The notes beneath the pieces are model-generated. The model had not been told where the DNA came from. It did not search any database and was given only the letters and a program-made list of their open reading frames with translations. A DNA stretch of 64,000 bases, taken from the NCBI GenBank assembly GCA_020721005.1, contig DYNP01000009.1:75105-139104 (forward strand). The letters run 5' to 3'. Positions within the stretch are counted from its first letter, which is position 1, and each line of letters begins with the position of its first letter. This DNA comes from Thiomargarita sp. GTDB lineage: Bacteria > Pseudomonadota > Gammaproteobacteria > Beggiatoales > Beggiatoaceae. The position numbers were made by a program, and so were the translations under genes. Positions 57,671 through 64,000 of this stretch are shown one piece after another.

Positions 57671-57709
57671 AAAAACACCTCGTGATAATTTAATTGGGCG
57701 TAGGGAGAG

Positions 57710-58039
57710 TTAAACTTTTTCCATCGTGCATAACAGGGGATGATGATGTTCTCGAGCATAATTGTTGACTTGTGCGACCTTGGTTTCAGCAATCTCACGG
57801 GTAAATGTGCCACATTCACCTTTACCTTGAGTATGAATTTGTAGCATGATCCAAGTGGCTCGTTCTCGATTCATACTAAAAAAAGCCTCTAATACCTGTA
57901 CGACAAAATCCATTGGAGTATAGTCGTCATTCAGTAAAATTACCCTGTATAAGGGAGGGCGTTTCAACTTAGGTTTTGCTTCTTGAACAACGGATTCATC
58001 ATCATTCATGTGGCTGGGGAGAGAGGCCATATTTTCCAC
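57710..58039 (-). CDS. clpS: ClpA adaptor ClpS
   Basis: A 109-residue N-end-rule adaptor that brings substrates with Leu, Phe, Tyr or Trp N-termini to ClpAP. The core [20 protein letters not shown] near 28-47 includes the substrate-binding DD..PM, and [20 protein letters not shown] near 69-88 holds the conserved His/Lys region. It is the first gene of clpSA. Confidence 0.97.
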   Translation of the reverse strand: MENMASLPSHMNDDESVVQEAKPKLKRPPLYRVILLNDDYTPMDFVVQVLEAFFSMNRERATWIMLQIHTQGKGECGTFTREIAETKVAQVNNYAREHHHPLLCTMEKV

Positions 58040-58073
58040 CTAAGGATAGGAATTCTGAGGATAAAATTAGGAT

Positions 58074-58101
58074 TTGACAATTCTTAAAAATAATTCATAC
58101 T
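58074..58101 (+). promoter_or_regulatory. Possible sigma-70 promoter of the RDD-uvrD unit
   Basis: TTGACA (58074-58079), 16 bases, CATACT (58096-58101). The -35 is perfect, the -10 matches 4 of 6. It lies 83 bases before the RDD gene, in the divergent gap with clpS. Confidence 0.4.
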
Positions 58102-58183
58102 CTTGATTCCTCATTGTAGCAACAATTAAGGAGTTCAAGAGGATGCAAATAAAACTTACTATAAAAAACTAGAGATTTCAAGC

Positions 58184-58618
58184 ATGGAAACCCTCAATCA
58201 TTCTGCCACAAACCCTCCTGAAAACGTCCATTTATTGCGTCGTTTGGCTGCCATATTATATGACAGTTTCCTACTTTTTTCCGTATTATTCGTAGCCACT
58301 GGCTTATTCATTGCCTTCTTCACCTTGGAACCTTTCTTATTACCCTTCTTTCAGATATACTTACTGATGATCAGTTTTTTCTACTTTGGTGGTTTCTGGA
58401 AATATGGCGGACAAACTTTAGGCATGCGAGCTTGGGGGATAGAAATTAAAGCCGCTCAAGGCACGGTAACCTGGGGGCAAGCTGCGCAACGTTTTATCCT
58501 GGCCCTGATTTCCCTACTCGTATTTGGACTGGGTTTTCTCTGGTCCTTGTGGGATAAACAACGCTGTTGCTGGCATGACTTGGCCTCTCACACTTACCTT
58601 ATTAAGGTGCAAAATTGA
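58184..58618 (+). CDS. RDD-family membrane protein
   Basis: A 144-residue inner-membrane protein of the RDD family. LLRRLAAILYDSFLLFSVLF near 18-37 carries the Arg and Asp of the RDD motif; three membrane helices follow (FVATGLFIAFFTL, FFQIYLLMISFFYFGGFW, FILALISLLVFGLGFLW), then WDKQRCCWHDLASHTYLI. Members are linked to transport or membrane homeostasis; the role here is unknown. Its stop shares a base with the uvrD start (TGATG), so the genes are coupled. Confidence 0.88.
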   Translation: METLNHSATNPPENVHLLRRLAAILYDSFLLFSVLFVATGLFIAFFTLEPFLLPFFQIYLLMISFFYFGGFWKYGGQTLGMRAWGIEIKAAQGTVTWGQAAQRFILALISLLVFGLGFLWSLWDKQRCCWHDLASHTYLIKVQN

Positions 58619-60816
58619 TGGATGCTTCAGACATACTGCATTCCCTAAATCAAGCCCAAGAGGCTGCAGTTACTACTCAAAGCCATCATGCCTTAGTTCT
58701 GGCGGGGGCTGGTACTGGTAAAACCAGAGTCTTAACTCAACGGATCTGTTGGCTAATAACCACCGGCCAAGCCCAGCCTCACCAAATCTTCGCCGTCACC
58801 TTTACCAACAAGGCTGCGGCAGAAATGCGCCATCGTATCGAAACGACCTTAAACGGGCGAAACATGAAAGGCATGTGGATAGGCACCTTTCATGGCATCA
58901 GTCACTGGTTACTGCGGCAACACTGGGAATTAGCCGAACTGCCGGAAACCTTTCAAATCCTAGACCAAGAAGAACAACTGCGTTGGATTAAACAACTGCT
59001 TAAAAAATTGAAACTGGATGACAAAATATGGTTGCCTGCCCAACTGCAAACCTTTATCAATCACCAAAAAGAACAGGGCTTACGAGCCCAAGCCTTAGAA
59101 GTTTCTTCTGATGACCGCTGGCTGACCCGTAAATTGGCAATTTATGCCGAATACGAAGCTGACTGCAAAAGTAGGGGCATGGTCGACTTTGCAGAATTGC
59201 TGTTACGAGCCTATGAAATTCTACAACAAACCCAATTACAACAACACTATCAACACCGTTTTCGCTATCTACTCGTTGATGAATTTCAAGACACCAATGT
59301 CATCCAATACGAACTCATCCGTTTGCTGTCCGGTGTCTCCTCAAACCTACCTTCCTCTCTCACTGACCCAAAAGACCCGCGCTCACCCGACAACTACACC
59401 TTTGCGGTCGGAGATGATGACCAAAGTATTTACAGTTGGCGCGGCGCCAAAGTTGCCAATCTTGAACAATACTTAAGGGACTTTCCTAACAGTCAATCCT
59501 ATCGCTTGGAACAAAATTACCGCTCCACCCAACCCATTCTCACTGTTGCCAATGAACTTATCGCCCACAATCAACAACGCCTGGGCAAAACCCTCTGGAC
59601 CCAATCTGTCAATGGCAGCCCTGTATTTCTTTACGATGCCAATGACGACAAGGACGAAGCCAATTTCATTGCCGAAAAAATCTCCGCCTGGCCTGGCAGA
59701 CTCCAAGATATTGCCATTCTATATCGCACCACTGCTCAATCTCGTTTGCTTGAAGAAACCCTGCGCCAGAAAAAATTATCTTACCGCGTCTACGGAGGAG
59801 CTCGCTTCTACGAACGGGCCGAAATTAGAGACATACTCGCCTATTTACGCCTTATTGCCCATTCAGAAGACGATGCCGCTTTTGAACGCATCATCAATAC
59901 TCCTAGACGTAGTATCGGAGAACGCACCCTCGAAAAAATACGCAGTCTCGCCCGCCATCACCAAGTATCATTATGGCAGGCCACCCAAAAATTCCTTCGC
60001 CAAGAAGACAACCAAAGCAAAACTCAAAAATCCCTGCATAATTTCACCCAACTTATTAAGCAATTGGAACAGGAATGCTCTACTTTACACCTAGACCAAC
60101 AAATTCAAAAAGTACTCGACACCACCAAATTAAAAGAACACTATGACAAAGAAGGTGTTGAAGAGGGACAAAAACGTTGGGAAAACTGTGCAGAATTGGT
60201 CAATGCTGCCCGAGACTTTCAACCCCTACTTATTGAAGACCTTGCTCCCCAATTCTCCTCACAAGACTCCGCCGGAAAAGCCGCTCTGCTCAACTTTTTA
60301 GCCTACACCAACTTGGAAAGTGACACCTCCCGCAGCGATCCTAATGCAGATTCAATACAACTCATGACCCTGCATTCCGCAAAAGGTTTAGAATTTTCCA
60401 TGGTCTTCATCTGCGGCTTAGAACAAAACTTATTCCCTCATGCAAACAGCCTACAAGAAGAAAAACTTGAAGAAGAGCGACGTCTATTCTATGTCGGTAT
60501 CACTCGAGCCCGCCAAATTCTCTACCTCTGTCACTGCGGTCGTCGACGCAATTATGGTCGCTACGAACCGGCTTATCCCTCCCGTTTCCTTCAAGAAATT
60601 CCCAGTGCCTTACTAGAGCCCATAAAATTCACTTTCAAAACTCACTATTTACGACCCTATTTGCCCAAATTGGGACAACCCGTTAAACACCCCCAATTTG
60701 GCAAAGGGACCGTCTTAGATCACGAAGGAACCGGCGAATATACTCGCTTGCTGGTACAATTTGCCGAAGGACAGAAATGGCTCATGTTTGCCTACACTGA
60801 CCTAGAACTTCTTTAA
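58618..60816 (+). CDS. uvrD: DNA helicase II (UvrD)
   Basis: A 732-residue superfamily 1A helicase from the ATG at 58618 (TGATG overlap with the RDD gene). Motifs in order: LNQAQEAAV (Q motif), LAGAGTGKTRVL (I, near 30), FAVTFTNKAAAEMRHRI (Ia), LLVDEFQDTN (II, near 220), GDDDQSIYSWRGA (III, near 268), QNYRST (IV), LMTLHSAKGLEFSMVFICGL (V, near 580) and EERRLFYVGITRAR (VI). The UvrD/PcrA C-terminal HPQFGKGTVLDHEGTGEY block with KWLMFAYTDLELL is present. It acts in mismatch and nucleotide-excision repair. Confidence 0.96.
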   Translation: MDASDILHSLNQAQEAAVTTQSHHALVLAGAGTGKTRVLTQRICWLITTGQAQPHQIFAVTFTNKAAAEMRHRIETTLNGRNMKGMWIGTFHGISHWLLRQHWELAELPETFQILDQEEQLRWIKQLLKKLKLDDKIWLPAQLQTFINHQKEQGLRAQALEVSSDDRWLTRKLAIYAEYEADCKSRGMVDFAELLLRAYEILQQTQLQQHYQHRFRYLLVDEFQDTNVIQYELIRLLSGVSSNLPSSLTDPKDPRSPDNYTFAVGDDDQSIYSWRGAKVANLEQYLRDFPNSQSYRLEQNYRSTQPILTVANELIAHNQQRLGKTLWTQSVNGSPVFLYDANDDKDEANFIAEKISAWPGRLQDIAILYRTTAQSRLLEETLRQKKLSYRVYGGARFYERAEIRDILAYLRLIAHSEDDAAFERIINTPRRSIGERTLEKIRSLARHHQVSLWQATQKFLRQEDNQSKTQKSLHNFTQLIKQLEQECSTLHLDQQIQKVLDTTKLKEHYDKEGVEEGQKRWENCAELVNAARDFQPLLIEDLAPQFSSQDSAGKAALLNFLAYTNLESDTSRSDPNADSIQLMTLHSAKGLEFSMVFICGLEQNLFPHANSLQEEKLEEERRLFYVGITRARQILYLCHCGRRRNYGRYEPAYPSRFLQEIPSALLEPIKFTFKTHYLRPYLPKLGQPVKHPQFGKGTVLDHEGTGEYTRLLVQFAEGQKWLMFAYTDLELL

Positions 60817-60862
60817 TCATTCCAACCCTCAACCATTTTCCCAATTACAAAAGGTAAGGACA

Positions 60863-61828
60863 GTGAACATCAATAAATCATTGCTCACACTCACGCTCAT
60901 CAACTGGCTAACTCTCATCAACTGGTTAACGGTCCCAATCCCTCTACTTGCCCAAGAATACACCTATGGACCCATCAAATCCGGTGAAATGCTCTGGGGA
61001 ATTGCAGGAAAAATTCGCCCGGACTCCACCATTTCACGCCACCAAATCATCATCGCCTTGGTCAAAGCCAATCCTCAAGCCTTTGGCGTCAGTTGCAATT
61101 TTAACTCACTGAAAGTTGGAGAAAAATTAAAAATTCCTTCCCTCCCAGAAATGCAAATCCTTAACCATAGCCAAGCCTTTGCCGAATTTCAAAAACAAAA
61201 TGAAGAATGGAAAAATCGCCAATCTACTCCCATCAAATGTCCAGCCGTACCAGAATCTTCCCCGGTCTCAGCGGAACTATCTCCTCCTGCTCCAACTCCG
61301 GAACCCACTGCTCCCTCTCCAGTCTCAACTCCGGCACCGGTAACCTCCCCCTTGGGCACAACAACAGAATCTACCCAACCGACCCCGACAATTGCCCCAA
61401 AAGAGACAGCGGCCGAAACTGTAATTTCAACCCCGGCGCCCCAAGAAATTCCCACTTCCCAGCCTCCGGTCATCACCCCCATCACTCCTATCTTGGGAGA
61501 AGAAGAAAATGAAACTCCCTATTTTTTGGTGATCTTGCTCAGTTTGGGAGGAATCGTGTCAGCCTTCATCCTCGGCAGTTTACTCTACGGACAACGTCTT
61601 TCTCTTGATGATGACCCCTCAGTTCCTGAACTGGATATCGATGAAGACAAAACCACTTCTGAACTTTCTGAAGAAGACAGTCCCATCAAAGACATGCCCT
61701 TACCTGCTGAAAAGCATGCTCCCATTGATGATATGCCTTTACACAGTCAAGGGAACACTCCCTCTTCAGACACATCTTCCCCCAAGAGCCACCTGTCTTC
61801 CTCCTTGGACTCAAGTGATTCTCTATGA
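60863..61828 (+). CDS. Short FimV/HubP-like LysM membrane protein
   Basis: A 321-residue protein starting with GTG (AAGGTAAGGA just upstream). Signal peptide, then a FimV N-terminal LysM-type domain (YGPIKSGEMLWGIAGKIRPD near 35-54; IIALVKANPQAF; LKVGEKLKIPSL). A ~100-residue Pro/Thr linker follows, then one membrane helix (PYFLVILLSLGGIVSAFILG near 214-233) and an acidic cytoplasmic tail rich in Asp/Glu/Ser. FimV/HubP organise cell poles and bind peptidoglycan, but usual members have 700-1,600 residues and a C-terminal TPR domain missing here. The leader holds a tandem duplication (LTLINWLTLINWLT). Confidence 0.8.
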   Translation: MNINKSLLTLTLINWLTLINWLTVPIPLLAQEYTYGPIKSGEMLWGIAGKIRPDSTISRHQIIIALVKANPQAFGVSCNFNSLKVGEKLKIPSLPEMQILNHSQAFAEFQKQNEEWKNRQSTPIKCPAVPESSPVSAELSPPAPTPEPTAPSPVSTPAPVTSPLGTTTESTQPTPTIAPKETAAETVISTPAPQEIPTSQPPVITPITPILGEEENETPYFLVILLSLGGIVSAFILGSLLYGQRLSLDDDPSVPELDIDEDKTTSELSEEDSPIKDMPLPAEKHAPIDDMPLHSQGNTPSSDTSSPKSHLSSSLDSSDSL

Positions 61829-61880
61829 CTTCCCCTAACTCTCCTGGCTCAACCCACTTTTCATCAAGGAATAAAATGGC

Positions 61881-62969
61881 ATGCCTTTAAAAAATGATCG
61901 TTTATTACGCGCCTTACAACGTCAACCAGTAGACGTCACTCCCGTTTGGATTATGCGTCAAGCAGGCAGATATTTACCCGAATACCGGGCAACCCGAACC
62001 AAAGCGGGCAATTTTCTCACCCTTTGCAAAACCCCGGAACTGGCTTGTGAAGTCACTTTACAGCCCCTGACCCGCTACCCATTAGATGCTGCCATCTTAT
62101 TCTCAGATATTCTCACTATTCCCGATGCTATGGGTTTGGGTCTTCACTTTAATGAAGGTGAAGGTCCCGTATTGACTCAACCCCTGAGAACAAAAGCCCA
62201 AATTGATCAACTGGGCATTCCTGACCCAAATATCGATCTCAAATATGTTATGGATGCTATTACTCTAATTCGACGCGAATTGGCAGAAACAGTGCCCCTC
62301 ATTGGTTTTGCAGGAAGCCCTTGGACTTTAGCCACCTACATGATAGAAGGAGGCTCTACTAAACATTTTCAACACACCAAAGCCTTACTATTTGAGCAAC
62401 CCCAACTCATGCACAATCTTCTGCATAAATTGGCTCAAGCCCTTGTTTTATATCTTAATGCTCAAGTGGCCGCCGGGGCTCAAGCCCTCATGCTGTTTGA
62501 CACTTGGGGAGGCGTTTTAACCACTCGAGACTATCTTGAATTCTCCTTGCGCTACCTAAAAGATATTCTCCAGGGACTGACTCGTCACCATCAGGGACAA
62601 CCCATTCCTATCATTCTCTTTACCAAAGATGGAAGTGAATGGTTGGAACATTTGGCAGCCACAGGCTGTGATGCCATTGGTTTAGATTGGAAAATACCCA
62701 TTGGACAAGCCAGGGCTCGGGTAGGTCGACAAGTTGCCTTACAAGGCAATATGGACCCTGGCATCCTGTATGCCTCTCCCGATCGCATTCGTCAAGAAGT
62801 GGCCACCATTTTAGACAGTTTTGGCCAAGGCAGCGGTCATGTTTTCAATTTGGGCCACGGTATTCATCCCCAAGTCGATCCAGAAAAAGTAGCGGTTCTC
62901 ATCAATGCCGTTCATGAACTCAGTGCAGGCTATCATCAACCTTTCAATAAACTAGATCCTCAATCTTAG
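61881..62969 (+). CDS. hemE: Uroporphyrinogen decarboxylase
   Basis: A 362-residue HemE, which removes four carboxyl groups from uroporphyrinogen III to give coproporphyrinogen III in heme synthesis. Seen: [20 protein letters not shown] near 20-39 (substrate-binding Arg), [13 protein letters not shown] near 73-85 (catalytic Asp), [17 protein letters not shown] near 137-153, [11 protein letters not shown] near 268 and NLGHGIHPQ near 322-330. Normal length. It stands 52 bases after the FimV-like gene. Confidence 0.97.
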   Translation: MPLKNDRLLRALQRQPVDVTPVWIMRQAGRYLPEYRATRTKAGNFLTLCKTPELACEVTLQPLTRYPLDAAILFSDILTIPDAMGLGLHFNEGEGPVLTQPLRTKAQIDQLGIPDPNIDLKYVMDAITLIRRELAETVPLIGFAGSPWTLATYMIEGGSTKHFQHTKALLFEQPQLMHNLLHKLAQALVLYLNAQVAAGAQALMLFDTWGGVLTTRDYLEFSLRYLKDILQGLTRHHQGQPIPIILFTKDGSEWLEHLAATGCDAIGLDWKIPIGQARARVGRQVALQGNMDPGILYASPDRIRQEVATILDSFGQGSGHVFNLGHGIHPQVDPEKVAVLINAVHELSAGYHQPFNKLDPQS

Positions 62970-63091
62970 GTTGGATTCAAAATACAGCCTGCTCAAAAAA
63001 CGACTCCCTTATCTTTCTAACAACTCCCAACGAAACAGAACATGACTATTCTATTTCCCCCATTTTCCCCTTAAATTGAATCAATCTCAAA

Positions 63092-63997
63092 ATGCGCGAC
63101 AAATTTATTCTTATCCTAAAAGGCTTCTGCATGGGTGGAGCCGATGTTGTTCCTGGAGTCAGTGGCGGCACCATGGCCTTTATCTTGGGTATTTATGCCC
63201 AACTGCTCGCTGCCATCCGTTCATTTGACAAAATTTGGCTAACTCACCTTTTCCGCCTGGAAATCAAAGCGTTCATCCAACGTCCCCACTTTGGATTCTT
63301 AATTCCCTTGGTATTTGGCCTCGGTTGTGCCCTACTTTTTTTCACTCGCATCATTCCTTTACCACAACTGCTTCACACTCATCCGGAACTGATCTATGGC
63401 CTGTTTTTTGGACTCATTGTGGGCTCTATTATTACTTTATTGCCTCAAATTGGTCAATACGATAAAAATGCCTGGTTTTTTCTCATTCTCGGCACTTTGC
63501 TTGGTTGGTTAATTGTCAACCTAGTTCCAGTCGATACCCCTAATGCTCCCTGGTTTATTTTCATCAGCGGCATGTTAGCCATCTCCGCCATGTTACTGCC
63601 GGGCATTTCCGGCTCCTTCATCTTACTAATTCTACGAAAATATGATACTGTTTTCAATGCCATAGCTCATTTTGACTTTTTAGTTCTCCTGCCATTTGGA
63701 TTGGGAATTATTGCTGGCCTGGTCCTATTCAGTCGTTTTTTAAGCTGGTTATTGGCACATTATCACCGCGCCACTTTGACCACCATCATTGGGATTTTGG
63801 TAGGCACGTTGTGGATTATTTGGCCCTTTCAAGTGCGCCATTATGAGCTTGTCCATAACAAAGAGCACCTGATCAACACAATTCCTTACTTTCCAGAAAC
63901 TCTTAATGACACGGTAATTTATACCATTCTGATGATGATCGTTGGACTGATTATAGTCTTAATCATTTCAACTTTAGCCAAACGGGCAGCAAAATAA
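63092..63997 (+). CDS. DUF368 polyprenyl-phosphate transporter
   Basis: A 301-residue membrane protein with about eight helices. It has the DUF368 signature near the N-terminus (KGFCMGGADVVPGVSGGTMA, 10-29) and the matching internal repeat (SGMLAISAMLLPGISGSFIL near 159-178). Members (PopT/UptA-type) recycle undecaprenyl phosphate across the inner membrane for cell-wall and surface-glycan synthesis; this is family knowledge, not shown for this protein. It ends 3 bases before the window edge, so its downstream context is unseen. Confidence 0.9.
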   Translation: MRDKFILILKGFCMGGADVVPGVSGGTMAFILGIYAQLLAAIRSFDKIWLTHLFRLEIKAFIQRPHFGFLIPLVFGLGCALLFFTRIIPLPQLLHTHPELIYGLFFGLIVGSIITLLPQIGQYDKNAWFFLILGTLLGWLIVNLVPVDTPNAPWFIFISGMLAISAMLLPGISGSFILLILRKYDTVFNAIAHFDFLVLLPFGLGIIAGLVLFSRFLSWLLAHYHRATLTTIIGILVGTLWIIWPFQVRHYELVHNKEHLINTIPYFPETLNDTVIYTILMMIVGLIIVLIISTLAKRAAK

Positions 63998-64000
63998 GAG

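Noticed and set aside
61189-61485. 98-codon Gly/Val-rich minus-strand frame
   Set aside because: Mirror of the Pro/Thr-rich linker of the FimV-like protein; no start signal.

Overview
The window reads as chromosome of a gammaproteobacterium, most likely a filamentous sulfur bacterium of the Thiotrichales (Beggiatoa/Thioploca/Thiothrix relatives). This is inferred from recall, not measured. The reasons are a nafY/nifT-type nif cluster with a nif-linked DUF6129-like protein, a groESL operon carrying both a sigma-32 promoter and a CIRCE operator, a FimV-like protein, very large kinase/ATPase/cyclase proteins, and many small palindromic intergenic repeats. No rRNA, tRNA or CRISPR array was recognised.

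Layout. 0-10.7 kb: the repeat-rich tail of a truncated gene, an overlapping metallo-beta-lactamase/metallophosphoesterase pair, ilvD, a duplicated DUF2059-like secreted protein, an orphan GspJ-like pseudopilin, thioredoxin, a sulfotransferase divergent from a monooxygenase-like/Fe-alcohol dehydrogenase pair, and the GDP-L-fucose pair gmd-fcl. 10.7-16.9 kb: a repeat block followed by two large secreted proteins that share a C-terminal 'choice-of-anchor U'-like domain; a third paralogue lies at 44.4-46.4 kb beside a second repeat block. 17-18.2 kb: an orphan antitoxin and hicBA with a deleted duplicate scar. 18.3-20.5 kb: groSL. 20.8 kb: an exported cold-shock-domain protein. 21.3-27.5 kb: nifHDKT-nafY-DUF6129-flavodoxin behind a textbook sigma-54 promoter and a NifA site. 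27.8-31 kb: a secreted beta-propeller protein. 31.3-42.5 kb: two tandem ~1,800-residue Ser/Thr kinase-ATPase-GAF-adenylate cyclase proteins. 42.5-51 kb: a 5'-nucleotidase-like protein, the third anchor-U protein, an FtsX/YbbP-like permease without its ATPase, and a multi-cluster ferredoxin. 50.8-54.3 kb: a decaying accessory island (IS remnant inside a hicA-like gene, hicB-like gene, vapBC, phage-like fragments, frameshifted genes, a broken CBS-domain gene). 54.4-64 kb: an HNH protein, a third repeat block, clpA-clpS, an RDD protein with uvrD, a short FimV-like protein, hemE and a DUF368 polyprenyl-phosphate transporter.

How the parts fit. The nif block holds the structural nitrogenase, a cofactor-carrier protein and a likely electron donor under NifA/sigma-54 control; nifB/E/N must lie elsewhere. 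The groE operon implies both RpoH and HrcA in this organism. The two giant proteins are candidate integrators that could link phosphorylation, a STAND-type NTPase and cAMP synthesis; they differ in their adenylate-cyclase specificity residues. The three anchor-U proteins look like a surface or secreted family built by shuffling different N-terminal adhesive modules onto one conserved C-terminal block.
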